From assembly GCA_024529925.1 (NCBI GenBank), contig JAFEUB010001107.1:1631001-1695000 (forward strand): a stretch of 64,000 nucleotides of DNA. The letters are read 5' to 3'. The stretch's first letter is position 1. The number at the start of each line of letters is the position of its first letter. The translations under genes were made by a program, and so were the position numbers. Below, one piece after another: positions 47,790 to 61,316 of the stretch. This DNA is from Ophthalmolycus amberensis. Taxonomy: Eukaryota; Chordata; Actinopteri; Perciformes; Zoarcidae. The notes under the pieces are model-generated. The model ran no database searches and was not told the DNA's origin. It saw only the letters and a list, made by a program, of their open reading frames with translations.

Positions 47790-50101
47790 ACGGCGGTGTT
47801 AAACAATGGGGACAAATGATGAGATACTGAAGCCGACTTACAGTTGAGCCTTTTACGTTTACATTGCAAGGATGTACTACTTACCAACCATTACCATTAC
47901 TTAGGTAGCAAGAATATAACTGGTATGAGGAAACAGTGTACCAAGAGCAAGCAGAAATCACGGGACCGTGTAAATCGAAAGTACCGACAGGTTTTCCCAA
48001 CCAGTCTGGGATTCGAAACCAACGCACCATTTACTTTTTCAAAAATGTTCTCACTGAATCTGCAACTCGAGTGGATGAGCCTTCACCTCGGTTTGCACCG
48101 ACTAAAGCAGATCGGCACCTGCGTCTTCTCAGTGACCATCTCACACGACGACGAGGTCCCGCGCTTTGAACCCTGCTGCTTCTCTGAACGAGGCAGCAGA
48201 TTACAGCATGCCCGTGGAATGCCCGTCATATCACAAAGTGATAAAAACACCAGACATCGTACGAAAGAGCCAGACCAGCACCATAGCAGAGAGAGGTGTT
48301 TCCCCAACGAAAGGATGTCAACCATATGCTGAGAAAAACACGGAGAGAGAGTCATGAAGTGAGGATATGCATAATCTAGTGCAATAAGTCATTGTCATTT
48401 TCACTACAGTCTTTAGCCTTGCTAGAGAAGTGGTTCTATGGATGTCCATCTGTCCGCCATTTTGATCTCAACAACTACTGCATTGAAATGTGGTTCAGGT
48501 ATTCATGGTCCCCAGAGAATGAATCCTAATGACTTCCCCCTTCTGTTCCTTTATTACAACCATGTGGTTTTAAATGTGTGGGTTTGGATGAAATATCTCA
48601 ATAACGAGATGGGCTTTCTTTAGATTTGGTACACTTGATGAACTCCCAGTATTCTCTCTCTTATATCCGGCATTTCTCTATCCCCCCCTTTGTTTCTCCA
48701 TCTACATTGTCCCAATTAGTATTCCCAGTCAAGCATCAGGCCATCTCAGTGGAAATAACTGCTGAGCCAAACAGACCTAAAAAAAAAAAAAAAGCATGAC
48801 TTCACGAGCTGTGACTCTGTCCGTCTCCATCTCGAAGCCTGTTTAAACTGTGATCAATGAGAAGTGATGCTGCAAAGGCCACTAAACAAACCATTTATGT
48901 TGGAGAGGGGCGGTCGGAAACGCTGTTGACTTTCACTTGGTTGCTGACCGCCTGCTCTTTGATGAGCTTCCATCGGGACGGAAAGAAATGGGATTGGGAA
49001 CTTTGACACCTCAAACCGGCTCCAGGAACATCAGAATCTGGCTTTTTTTCAAACAGTAACCACGACTCTACAGCCAAAGACGGCACAATTGAAAAGCTCA
49101 ATGTAGACGGAGATATCTGATCTGTTTACCCCCTCCATACCAGGGAGTTGCTGCAGCACAGCCAACGGAATCTTCAGACTTTTTTTTTTATTGTTTGCGC
49201 AGAACGTTTGCCTCGTAGCATCAGCAACCGGTTGATCAAAACCTCTCAGACGTATTAACGGCCATAACTCTCGGTTAAATGCCAGCTGAAGCTGACTACT
49301 TTAACTTCACCGTGACGACTGACAACAACAACCGTGACGTCGGTCCCGGTGGTGCAGTGCTGCAACAACGAACGTGGTGACAGATTGCCCCAAAGAGCCA
49401 CCCATTGAAATACTTTGCTGCTGGCACCTGTCAAGAAAGGTAACAGAAGATTGATACAGTGGAAAAGAGGAGGAGAGAGGGTGAAAGCATGACAATCTTT
49501 CTTTGAAAAGGTGCTGACGGGTTGTCCTCTCGCTGACAGCTCAGACACCGGGCCTCCTCCTAACCGTCAGAGGTGTGAGCTGATGCACAAGAGCACAATA
49601 ACAAGACGCAGCGGAGAATGGCTTTTTCAGATGTTTTTTTGATGTGAGCGAAGGACTCCTGTGGCATTGTGGACCTCCTGTTTTAAAAATGCAAAAACAC
49701 AAATACTAAAATAAGATTTAAATGTGCTGCTGGGTCGCAACTACTGTATGCTCGTACCGGTGGAGCGGCAGACTTCTATGGCGACGTACCCAAGTCAAAT
49801 CAACAGTAATTGATAGAGCTGGGACGCTCTTTTTGATTCATTTCCATGATTCAGCTTCATGTTTCCATTATTATTCTTGTCAACTGCAGTTTATCACGTT
49901 GTGGTCTTATTAAAAACACATTTTTGAAATAAAGCAAAGTCATTCATCATCTCTGCCCGATGACTGATATGCACAAGTAACACAATATAACAAAACTTTA
50001 GGGGTGAACTAATACGACATACTGACTTTGTCTTTATTTTAGATTAGTGTGCGTGGGCACAGGCACATCGCAGTGTGTTAGCAGAGTGCTGATAGTGTTT
50101 G
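47790..50101. other. Region with a 162-codon open frame, not recognised
   Basis: A plus-strand frame at 47844-48332 is open for 162 codons, with two other plus-strand frames (47936-48169 and 48166-48357) and a minus-strand frame (48083-48355) overlapping it. The sequence is not repetitive and is of balanced composition, so this is one of the less trivial open stretches here. I see no domain, signal peptide or splice signals. An A15 run lies at 48779-48793. Confidence 0.35.
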
Positions 50102-50194
50102 CATTTGCATCTCCAGATGTAGCTGAGTCAAGGGTAATAACACTGATTAACGTGTGTGTGTGTGTTGTTCCATTTGCATCCAGATGCAGCTGAG
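50102..50194 (+). promoter_or_regulatory. Duplicated octamer/E-box module
   Basis: CATTTGCATCTCCAGATGTA followed by GCTGAG (50102-50127) recurs at 50171-50194 as CATTTGCATCCAGATGCAGC followed by TGAG. Each unit has the POU octamer ATTTGCAT (50103-50110 and 50172-50179) next to a CAGATG E-box. The second also has a CAGCTG E-box, which in the first is TAGCTG. A short GT tract lies between them. The pair could be a tandem duplication of a transcription-factor site cluster; this is an inference from motif content. Confidence 0.45.
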
Positions 50195-52974
50195 CGAACA
50201 GGAAATGTGGTGTGAACTGGAGTCTCACTGCAGCGGCCCACAGGTTAAACGGTGTCACATTCAAAGGAAAGGGTTAAATGGAACCATCTGGACACACACT
50301 CAAACAGGCACAAACAGATGCACATATGGACACGTTGTATACAAGAAAGAAAATGCACAGGCGCTTTTCTCTCACACACGTTTTGGAACATGCTGTGTAC
50401 ACACACAACACGTGTGATTGTGTGTGTGTGAAATGCAGATGTGGCCCTTCACGCTCCTTCACCGTACTGTAAGGCTCACGCAGCAGCAGCACACACAGCA
50501 TGCCACATGAATTCACTTTCCATGTTGCTCTATTGTCTGTTTAACAGGCTTGCTCATGTGCGCGCGTGTGTGTTTGTGTGTGTGTGTATGCGCCGCAGGC
50601 CGACAGCTGAGAAGCCTCCTCTGCTATATATTAGCGGTTTTGTCAGGGCTGTGTGTTTGGCCCTGTTGCCATGGGGACAGACCCTGCAGGCAAGCTTAAG
50701 GGCTACTCTGTTAGCATTAGCGCTGTTTATGGTGGAACCGAACAGAGAGAGGGAGGAAAAGACGAGAAAGAGCAAGATACTGGGAGATATGTCAGGCATG
50801 GTTTTCATCACAGTTTATTTTATTTTCTTCTGTGATTTACTTCCCTCCTTTCATGTCACTGTATTTACTGTTGTTAAGCATTAATTAAAACATTTTAAAC
50901 TTCTGTTTTTTGCTACTTTTCCCTCTTATTTTCATCTCTGTTCGGTGTAAGCGCTGTAAGTGTAGCAGTTTCTGTCAAGCAACATCAGTGACCTTTTTTT
51001 TTTTACAGTAAACCAATCAAATCTATTAAAAAATACATAATTTGACCTTCAATAAACAAGCCAAAAAATTTCCAGCTCATTTGCCAGTTTTGACGTTGTT
51101 CAGGTGCACTCAAAGCCTATTACTGATATTTCCAACAACAAATGAAGGACTCAACTTAGCTTTAGCTTGGACACAACTTTGGATTGTTGGCACTTTGAGG
51201 TTTTTTTCAAGGACACTTTTAATTCCCAAAGGGAAAAAGAATAAATATGTTTCCTCTATTTAGGAGCACTCAGCATTGCCATGATGGTGCAGTCCTGCAG
51301 CAGGTGGGCCTTAAATGACACTTCCATCTGGTTTGGTAAAAATATGTTCCCTGTTTATTTTGTGTCGCAAGCCTTTGCCTCATTTAAAAATCTGCCATAA
51401 TTGGCCATTTTTGGACCAAAACAAATAAATCCCAAAACTGATATTTTTCAAATTGAAAGGGCCACTTCTTAAACATGACACACTGATCAGCCTGTCAAAA
51501 CGTCTCTCAACCCCTTTACTCGTGTATGGTAACAGTGTACCAAAAACCATGTATGTAAGGTCAATGTAACCTCCAGACACAACTGGAAACAAAAACAGCT
51601 GCTTAGGCAACTGTTTTAAAGCAGCACAATGAGCCCCGATACCTCCGGCTTCACTGACTGTGTCTGCACAGGCAAGGAAAGGAGGAGAATCTTAGCTCTC
51701 ATCTGTTGTAGTTGCTTCACTTGTCATGTCGTATTACTAAAACAGTATAACAAACTAATTCCCCCCCCCCCCATAGATTCCACGGAGTGAGGAGTGTGTA
51801 TTTGGTTTGGCCACATGCTCTCCATTTACTTCACAACAGGTATAAAGAAGTATTTGCACTTGCTTGCTAAGTCATCCATCACGGTAAAAAGCCTTTAGGT
51901 TTTCGTCGAAGTTCCATTCAATGCAATGGCAAGCCGAGGCTCCTGCATGGTGCATTCTGGGACACGTTGGCTGCTAAATAACACTGCATTGGTGAACCGT
52001 TGGACATTTTATTTAAAAAGCCAATGATATTGTGAAAAGATGAGATCTCCAAACTGCATTTTGCCAGGTAAACACGCGAGAATTGACATGGCGTAATATG
52101 TGTTTATTCATGCAAACATTCAACACCCTATAGGTGCAAGAACAAGTTTGGTCTGTGTTACAAATGCGGCACATACAGTAAAGTCCCCATATTTACAGGC
52201 GACCGGCCCTCAGCCCATGTCTCTGGATTTCATTGGCTCCCTGGCAGACTCCCCAACAGGTCTGGATATTTAGCACACTGGATATCTGGAATGTGTCTGC
52301 GATGCACTGGCGAGCCTCTCGCTTTGCAAGTCATGTTGCAACGTCAAAATCCATGTTATCATACAAGTGCAACTTTGTGAGAAGTTTTACTGTGTGTGTG
52401 TGTGGCGTGTGAGATCGGGACACGTCGACAGGTGAAAACGTCCTTTTTGCTGCAGTTTCATTGAGAAGAATGAGATTCCAGGACAGCTGGGGAGTTGTGG
52501 GAAAACCGTTATCTGACGAGACCCGGAGGGTCTGAGGGGAGAGGAAAACCAGGGAGCAAAACACACACCACAATCAGAACATGTATATTGTATGCAAAAG
52601 TGCACATTATACAAATAAAGACACATTCCCCACTTGCACACACATTCTAATGCACAAGCACAAACACACTAAGTCATCCGACTAATGTGTGCATGCACTC
52701 AACACATCCAAATTCACCACAAACACATACACACACACACACACTCTGGGATCAGTGTTGCACATATCCAAAAGCACTAACCACACTGTTTACCCACCTA
52801 CGCTCAACTGTAGCCTGTTACTACGACAACGGCAGCAGCCGTAACTCCCTACATTGACTGAAAGGATCAATCATCTTTTCAAGTCTCTCCCAATGGACCA
52901 GTAATGATACGTTAGTATTCCAAACTCCTCGCGCCACAGCGTCGGTGGACTATCACCCACCAAATGAAAATATG
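50195..52974. other. No recognisable gene; scattered short microsatellites
   Basis: Short GT or CA tracts at 50418-50431, 50572-50588, 52389-52404 and 52729-52745, and a C12 run at 51761-51772. A 147-codon plus-strand frame at 50441-50884 passes through a GT tract (Val-Cys run) and is not credible. No gene is supported. Confidence 0.55.
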
Positions 52975-53200
52975 AGGCAATGGTAATGTTGGAGACGTGG
53001 AGGGAGACGTTTGTGACCGGGAGGTTGCCAGTTTGAATCCTAGGGCAGCAGGGAAAGTGTGACTGGGGGATGGAGCATGCAGTATGCTGCCCGTTCCCTC
53101 AGAGATTCCTGCTGGGACAGAGTAGGGAATGCATGGTGAGTTTGGACCAATGGTTACCTTATTGACCATTGGCAATGAGACGAGGGAAGCCTCGATCACT
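52975..53200 (+). mobile_element. tRNA-derived SINE candidate
   Basis: GTGACCGGGAGGTTGCCAGT followed by TTGAATCC (ending at 53040) has the shape of a tRNA B-box region as found in fish SINEs, where GTGACC-GGAGGTTG-GGTTCGAATCC is typical. A body of about 150 bases follows, ending in an inverted CCAATGGT/ACCATTGG pair near 53150. The A-box side (about 52980-53010) is poorly conserved. No poly(A) or tandem tail is clear. Confidence 0.55.
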
Positions 53201-55029
53201 CATCATCTAAGCATGCGTCTCTTTCGAGACTAGAGCAAACGGGAGGACTCAGATTGACACGCCAACGTTTTCACAAACTGTTCTAATGTACTTTGTCTCT
53301 CTCAAATGTTTCAGTGCAGTGTATCGTAGTGAATGATACTTATTTACAAAAGGAAGGTACTTTGATTGTCATACAGATCGTACAGCGTAAAGGTATTATA
53401 TGTGGCAGGTAAAGTTAGAAAATATTCAGTCACCCCGAACACATGTCTGGTCATTTTGATTTATATAGCCCAAAATAACTAATTGAAGAAAGGAAGTAGG
53501 GGGATTGAGACGGACAGATGCAACAGACATGTGTACGGAGTATCTGATCATACTTTGTGTACTACTTGGCATTATTTAGTTGTCACAATGTTTAAGTCAT
53601 ACTGTATATTGAGCAAATGTTATTTTTGAAATCAAGACAGAAAATGACATTTGTGATCATCATATTGGTCCTCCACAGTGACCAATAAACCACAGTTATT
53701 TCCACCCACTTAACAACATTACGACAAACAAGGGTGAGTTCATTGCTTGCTCAAAACGTTTTGAGTTTCTGAATTTTCACAATTTATATGATGAAAGTAA
53801 ATGAAAGTGACTTGAATTTGACAACCACGTGATGGCAGTAAACCATGCCTTAAGAATCTAAATGCTCTCAACCTCTCTACCCATGCAGGCTCTAACCCTG
53901 ATGCTTGTCCCATCAGCAGCATAGCGCTTAGCAGCGCTAACGCTAGCTTTGTCACGGTAAAATTCCCGATGCTTGCATTTTTCCTTACAATATATGTACT
54001 GCATAATTCCTACAGATTGTTTTTTTTCTTGAATATCACACCGAATAAAAACATTGTTGAGTTAACTTTCCCTTCATGGATAATATCTGGGGAGCAAATC
54101 CACTTGGACCCCAAAAAGCTGGCTAAGGAATCCGTCAAGTCACTCGGGCAAACTTTTAATTCCAGCGCTTCACTTAACCACTCCAAATCTCGCAACTCAA
54201 AACAAACCGCTCGTGGCATATCGAACATACCCCGGGGCCGCATTCTCCGTTCTCTCGCACCGCCCGATCCACCGCAGTGGCCTGTTTGTTTTGCTTGCCC
54301 ACCAGGCAAAGGCTAAGAGAAATATACAGTGTTGGGGAAAGCTATGTGATGGGTTATTAATGCGGCACTTTGTGATGGACAAATATGTCTTGTTGCAGGG
54401 TGGGGGTGCCGGGGTGGGTTTGTGTAATAAGCACATAATCATCCGACCACAATGGATTTGGGCTGAGCGAGAGGAGAGAGAAGGCGAAGGGCAGGCGCTG
54501 TGAGTAAAATAAGAACTCTCTCGTCTTGGAGCTTAAGAAATTATTATTACATGTTTATTTAAGACCAGTGGACATCACTTTGGCCAATATGGGGAAGGCA
54601 CTGATGACGCTTTTTTTGTACATGCTGCCTCTCTATGTGTTCCCCATAAAGCAGCACTCCTATTCTTTTTCTTTATCAAACACACAGCAGCCTTAAAGAG
54701 TGGGGAGGTCAAATCCCCAACTCAAGCTGTGTGTGATATTAGCTATGGGTGAGCCCATGGAGGCCCGTAATCTCAATGTCCATATGACTTCACAGGCTAG
54801 GAACTCGCTGGTCTATGCAAACAATGAAAGGAAAAAGCAATGTTTATGGGCTCCAATGCGCCCATGCACCAGTGTTTGGTATGCGTGCGCAGTGAGAAAG
54901 TTTTGTTTAATGAGTTTTAAAAAATAGATGGAGAGAAGGCAGATAGTGGGTTGTAGAAGAGGATTGTTCTGTGCTGTTACACCTTCCTCTCCATATGCAA
55001 CCATTTTAGTTATGTCCATAAGTTATATT
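53201..55029. other. No recognisable gene
   Basis: A short TTATATAGCCCAAAAT phrase near 53460 resembles a fragment of another fish repeat. The 115-codon plus-strand frame at 53969-54316 and the overlapping 99-codon minus-strand frame lack recognised domains. Confidence 0.5.
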
Positions 55030-55137
55030 TTTATTCTTCTTATTTTAGCATTATTTACCCATATTTTTCTCTGTAAAGCACTGATTTACTGTGTTTAGAT
55101 AGGTGTTATATGAATACAGTTGATTATTATTAGTTTT
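55030..55137 (+). mobile_element. L2-like LINE 3' end fragment
   Basis: TCTGTAAAGCACTGATTTAC, ATAGGTGTTATATGAATACA and GTTGATTATTATTAG resemble the CTGTAAAGCAC...GGTGCTATATAAATAAAGTTGATTATTATT end of L2-type fish LINEs. Only the terminal 100 bases are recognisable, with about a dozen substitutions from the recalled form. Confidence 0.6.
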
Positions 55138-58100
55138 ATATGCAGACATGCATCTGGCTGGTGTCTTGTAACAATACAGCCATTGTATCAGCAAAGAGAT
55201 CGCTGTGCATGGTGTCCGGAGGAAGAATTGCTGTCTAGCCTTGGCTACTGTCCTTGACAACTATCAGTAGGAGTCTGATACCTAGAATAGAGTGTGTGTG
55301 TGTCCATCCACTTGTGACTGATCATAGCCACAATATACAGCTTGAAAAGCTTGCATGAGGCATTGGGGCTGAAAAATTAGCTATTTCATATTCTAGAGAC
55401 AAGACATATAAATGCTTCCACGTTCACACACATGCACTCAGATACACAAAGTATCAACATTAGCTTGTACAAACACAGGGCAAAGACAGAGAGAGTGACA
55501 GAAAAGAAGACTGAAAGAGAGAACTTGAGAGAGGCGGTATCTTGTTCCATGCAGTTATTAGTTTTCTCTAATGGATCTGGATCTCTGTGAAATATGAGGT
55601 CTCTCTTTTTTTCTCTCACTCTCTCCTTCCTTCTCCTTCTGACGTCAAACTCAACAGCAGCAAAACACGCTGCCTGGATATGGCAGCCTTGCAAAACTTA
55701 ATAACACATGTCAAGAGTCCTCTACCCATAACCAGTTGCGTAACACCGGCGGATCAAATTTTGTTTCTATTCTTGCACTGCTTTGGCCACGGCAAGTCTA
55801 TTACACAATAAAAGCCGCCCTTGTTTTTATGTTGCCTTTTATCTTGTTTTATTCCTCAACAAAGATGCATGTTACCCCCGTTTTTACCTCTTTATTGTAC
55901 AGTTATAATACAGGTGATGCAACTTTTTATGTTGAGAAATGTTTCAGCTGAAGTATTGAACACTAAGTGGCAGTTTATCAAACGTTTTATGTTAGACTGA
56001 TACGGTCTTTTAAAGAGCACGAAAGCTGAGTCATGTTAGCTCATAACAATGAGTTTAACATGTAAATTAAGCCTTTAATAGGCATGTTTTTCAGAAAATT
56101 CAACTATTCCCATTACATTGGTACATAAAAAATGCAGATTTCACACTAATACCAAATGAACTGCAGACTGACTGACAAAGGGAAGATTCTTTGGGATCAC
56201 AAATCAGATTTTAACGCCTCAGCAACAGTCGTGGCCATTTGAGTAATTATAGTCCCCATAATCAATATTAGTATCGCTGCATCCGTAATAAAAGGTGCAG
56301 GATTTTCCTTTTACCTTACTTTGGACGAAACACCTTTGCCCAGTCTCTTTATTGTCCTCTTCATGTCAGTCAAATCAATGGCTATGCATTCGCTTTTAAG
56401 ACTGAAATCACTTTGTTAAATTCTGAAATCATATCACCATTGTTGTGATGAAACAAGTGGGGCAAACTAAGCTAAGTAATCGCTTTGTGTTATATTAACA
56501 TGAGTAATTTGTACAAACTCAATCCTAACAAAGCTAGCTAGCTTGCTAGTCTGACGAAAACTGGCTAGCATCTAGCAAGCAATTCAACATCCACTGATGC
56601 TAGCAATGTAATAATGTCCTCACAAAGCCTACACAAGTTAACTGACCCGTGTCACGATATGAATAAAGCTCATCTTGGTTTGTTGTCTGCTGTCAATTTT
56701 TGTGTGTCTTTTCGAAGAAGTAAAAACGTTACATGGAAGTACTGATGCGCTGCTCATCAGACAACAAATGAGAGAAAAATTAGCATTAGCTAGCTAGCGC
56801 ACTGAGAATGTAGAGCAGGAATAAAGCAGCGCCGTGTCCCGTTAAAGATGTCCCTTTAGAGACATATCAGTGCCATTAGAGACATTGTAACCGTGTTCTT
56901 CTACGGTATGAGGAAACATAACATGGAGTGTTGCTCGTGTGTCGTCTTCTTCAACTTCAACCTCAAAGCTATTTGGAAGCAGGGAAGAAGCTGTCAGTTG
57001 AAGGGGCTCTTTGATCGCTGCGATAGATCGCAACAAAGATATAAAAAAGCTCGCTGCATGTTTATGTCCGAATATGCTGAATGAAAGAGCCCATTGACCA
57101 GCATTTTCACATTGTCTTATAGCGTTTCTCTGGCTGTAGACAGGAAGTGAGCACTTCAAAGACAAGAAATGAGAGCAGGAGCATTTCCAGAGCTATCCAG
57201 GACGCTCGCTGGGTAAGAGTTTCTTTTTTTTGTCCTTTTCATCCCAGGAATAGAGGAGATAACGGCTATGTGCCAGGGTGAAGCTTTGAAGATTTGCCAA
57301 GGCATACGGAGATCAGAGAGAGATGAGTCTCGGGTCAGAAGAAAGGGAAAGGAACCTCCATGGTGGGATATGACCTGAACCTTCTTCACTGACTCAGGTT
57401 AACGCTTGCGAAACTAAAATGCCACTGTAGCAGATGGTTTCTTTTAAAACATAGATGAAGACAGTTCAGTTCTCATTTCCTCCAACACTATAATCCATTA
57501 GAAATTTGAGAAATGACCTATCTGTACGATGTAATGTACCTTGGATGTCCATGCATCATTGGATGTTGAAAGATCTTCCAGACAGATCGACATAAAATCT
57601 TTTCTTTTCCTCACACTTCAAACTAATATATGAGATATACTGTATACTGCATATCGGCCATACCAAAAGCTCCAAACTAACAATACTTTGAAAAATGTTG
57701 AACTATGGTCAAACACACGCACACACATCAAAAAAATGGTGTCCCATCGAGTCGTTTTTCCTTCTGATACAAAAATACAGCAGAGTAATGCTGCTCCAGA
57801 GACACAGCTTAGCAGTCAGCGAAACCACAGGAGACCTACAAGTGGATTCTGACCTCCTCAACAGTGCTACAATCAAACGGAGGAAGCATGAATTGGTTGC
57901 TGTTTCTTTGCATTTGAGTGAGACCGTGGGTTATCTGGGGACACCAGGAGAGGGTCAGTGTGTGTTTGTACGTCCTTGTGTTTATCTTATTTGGAAAACC
58001 TAAAGAAAAGAAAGAAAACTGAGATGGGGAACTGAGAAAGCAAAAAGTGTGAATATTTCCATTCGAGAAATGTAGTTTCTTGGTTTTTGGACGAATGCCA

Positions 58101-59314
58101 AATGAATTGACAAACTGGCAGCTAAATATCAACAACCGCACGCTGTTAGCAAAGTTTGCTGAGGTTATCAAAACATGAGGATTGACAATATAATATAAAA
58201 TGTGCTTTTTCTTATTTTCTTGCTGTACCGAACTCGCACCGCCGTATGACCCGAACCGTGACTTCTGTGTATTGTTACATCCCTAGTTTGACAAATAATC
58301 TTCATCAATACGATCTTGAACCAATATAGAGTAGAGGTGGTTGAACTTCAGAATGCTTTACAACAATTTAGCACTGAGCTAAAAAAGTAACTGCAACCCA
58401 CTGATGCAGATAATGTTGCATGACATGATAAAAACAAAAAGATAAAATTAGTTCTACCTCTTTGCCGTTAATTCATATAGTCTAAGTTGTCATTCCAAAA
58501 CGTGACAATTCTGGAAAGCATGAATAATACCACAATCCACCGACCCAAATTATAGGGATCTTTAGATACAAGATATTATATTGTAATTTGTGCTGGAATT
58601 GTCATTTAGCATAAGATGGTTATTTTGCAGTGTGAAATAGTAAAGTATTTATTCACTTTTGCTTCAACTTAGTCAAATGCGGAGCGCCATGCTGAGAGAG
58701 TTACAAATGTCCCCCAGAACTCTAAGCTTCTGGCTAAATACAGCCACCTTTCACATTTAAAGGCTGATCCACCAGGTCTGGAGGACAGGGACACATCCAG
58801 GACCAGCGAGACTTCAACCTACTGAAGGAGAACTACAGGACCCACATGGCTGACTTCTCAGTCGGTCGATAGATAAAGGGCCGGACATTTAATCTGGGAC
58901 CAACGCAGCTGGTTCAGGCGCTTTGTGGGAAGGATTTCAGATGCCTTCAAGTTATTTTTCCACTTGGACATATAGACAGTTTTCACTTTCATTCATTAGG
59001 AAATTTAAAAATTCTAAATTAAAAAATTAAAATCTGAATAAAACAAATAAAATTAAAAAAACGAATAAATGTATTGCAATGTACAGTGGACATAGCTTGC
59101 ATTTGTGGGTCGTTATTAATCGTTTATGATGCTGCAACCTCATACTGTACATCCCATAATACATTTACAAGTTACTTTATCAGATCTTCCTGTTTTCTCT
59201 TTGTCATCTCAATTTACTGTCTGTCTCACGCAAACACCATACACGCACACTTGCAACAAACTTGTAGGTCAAAGCTGGGACTGTTAGATTTGTGCAGAGG
59301 GGAAATCCATTATC
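55138..59314. other. No recognisable gene
   Basis: A GCTAG-rich stretch lies at 56530-56580 and again near 56785. Open frames reach 111 codons. The 107-codon minus-strand frame at 56842-57165 is not recognised. At 58800-58860 one plus-strand phase reads IQDQRDFNLLKENYRTHMADFSVGR before a stop, which looks protein-like but is too short to assign. Confidence 0.5.
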
Positions 59315-59336
59315 TGTGTGTGTGTGTGTGTGTGTG
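59315..59336. repeat. (TG)11 microsatellite
   Basis: Eleven uninterrupted TG units. Confidence 0.96.
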
Positions 59337-61295
59337 ATGTGGTAGTGTGGATAAGGTTGCGGTTGTACAGACAAGCTCAGATCATCCCTTCTAGTCACCT
59401 TGTGTTTATATGAGCTCTCCCTGTGCTACCAGCTTATTACACACCAGACCAAGCAGACACCAGGCTGAACACACACTCATCATGGTTGTTGAGCAATGCG
59501 GACACAAGCAGAAATTACAAAACTAAGTCTGGGTGTTCATGTTTGGAAGAGGAATTACTATTTCTTGTAAATTGAGAACAACTGCTTCCCGAGTTCGGTT
59601 TCACAGTGTCGGGAGACAAAAAAAAAACGTGTCTCGGAATTTGAAATGAGCACCAATCCAGACTGCGGTTCGTTTTGTTACGCTCGGCTCTCCAAGCATG
59701 AGGAACTGCTGGCGATCATCTGTCTCGTTCTACCTAGAAACGCTGTATCTCTGGGTTTGTTCCCTTGTTGTTTCAGGTTACAGTCTGACTCTGCAGCTCT
59801 GCTTGAACAACTCAAGGCTGCTGGTAATTATTGGAATGGATTTGTCATTGTTCGGCACGACGACCAAAACTACATGAGGAGTTTTAATACACAGTTGCAA
59901 ACATGCTAATATTCAACCATCACTGAACTCTCACCCAGGAGACTGCAGTTCATGTCGTGATACCAAAAGTCAACTATGATTTATTTAAATTGATGTCCGT
60001 AACTTTAATAACATAACAAACATACTTTTTTTATTTACTGGACTCAAACCAAGTCATTTTGTTGCATTTTTGATTCGTTTTCATTTACAACATTAACCAC
60101 GTGATAGAAACTGAGACCGTAATCCATGTGAAAATGCTGTTTAGTTGAATGGGAGCTTTATTTTGTAGGAGACAGAAAGATAGATTGGAGATGTTTAGGC
60201 CACACCTGATACCTTATCATTGTGTAATACTAGTATAGAGGGCTTGCCCTCGTCGCTACCTTTTCTGTTACACCAAACCGCACAGGAAGAATTTTTAATA
60301 AAGAATTCACCACATCAGTCACATCTTTGTTTTCAAGTTATTTGCCACTACCTGATCATCACACACCTCTGGGTGTGGCTTAAACAACTCAACAAAAGAT
60401 GATAATCTGATCTACTTCCAAACCTTTTTTTGTATTTTAACAAATTGCTCTTGAATGAGAACAACAAACTTTATATGTCGGCATGGGCTGGAGTCTTGGT
60501 TTCTGTGTGTTAATTATAAAAAATAATGCAGGACTCAGTTGCACCCTGGTCCAGTTGGACACTTGGTCAGTGGCCCTCGACGTCTTGATACAAGGCTCCC
60601 TTAAGCGTAAAGACCAATGTAAACCCATCCGCATCATCAGACGCTCTGACTAACAGACGTAGTATTTAAGAGCGCAAAAGTCCTCAAAGTGCGGGTGAGA
60701 TGTTGGTCGATGGGTCAAACAAACACAGGACCTTTACTCAGGGGACCAGCGTTCGTGTCCCGCGTGAAACCAAAAGAATTAAACAATACGAAAAAATCGA
60801 AACTATTCATAACAAAAGCGATGCAACATTCTTTCAAGAGAGGGTTCGAATACATTTGCACAGGCAGATTTCCAACAACCGGAATCTTATTCAGCGAGAG
60901 CAGCTTCTGCCAGTCTGTCTGGGAGAAATTGTATAGCCTAAGCTACTGGACACTATTTAGTTTCGTCTCCAAAATGCTGTAAGTGAATATGACTTCCCTC
61001 TGGTAAACTGTTACGCAGTGTACTGTATATGTTCATTTTACTGTATATGCTTTATTGTGAAAAGGCCTTTGTCAAGGCTGCAAGGACTGTAATACAGTTT
61101 GCCATCTTGGCTTGGAGCCGTCGTGTTGGATTTAGTGCAGGTGGCAGGAGCGAGTTAATGCAAGGCTGAGGGTATCAAACAGCAGAGGACCGTCCCACTC
61201 TGAGCGGTCCAAACTGACTTATCGCTCTCCAACGTCTAGCAATGCAGGAAACAAGCCCAAGCCGGATCCAACTGCCATGGACTCTAATCCCACAC
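59337..61295. other. No recognisable gene; possible tRNA-like phrase at 60.7 kb
   Basis: GGACCAGCGTTCGTGTCCCG at about 60738-60757 resembles a B-box-containing phrase of a dispersed fish repeat (GGACC-GGTTCGAATCCC). The 87-codon frame at 59646-59909 (plus) and the 97-codon frame at 60689-60982 (plus) have no recognised domains. Confidence 0.45.
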
Positions 61296-61316
61296 TGTGT
61301 GTGTGTGTGTGTGTGT
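61296..61316. repeat. (TG)n microsatellite
   Basis: About ten TG units, followed by a second short TG tract at 61329-61340. Confidence 0.93.

Noticed and set aside
58800..58860. Short protein-like phase ending in a stop
   Set aside because: About 25 codons only, with stops upstream in the same phase and no recognised family.
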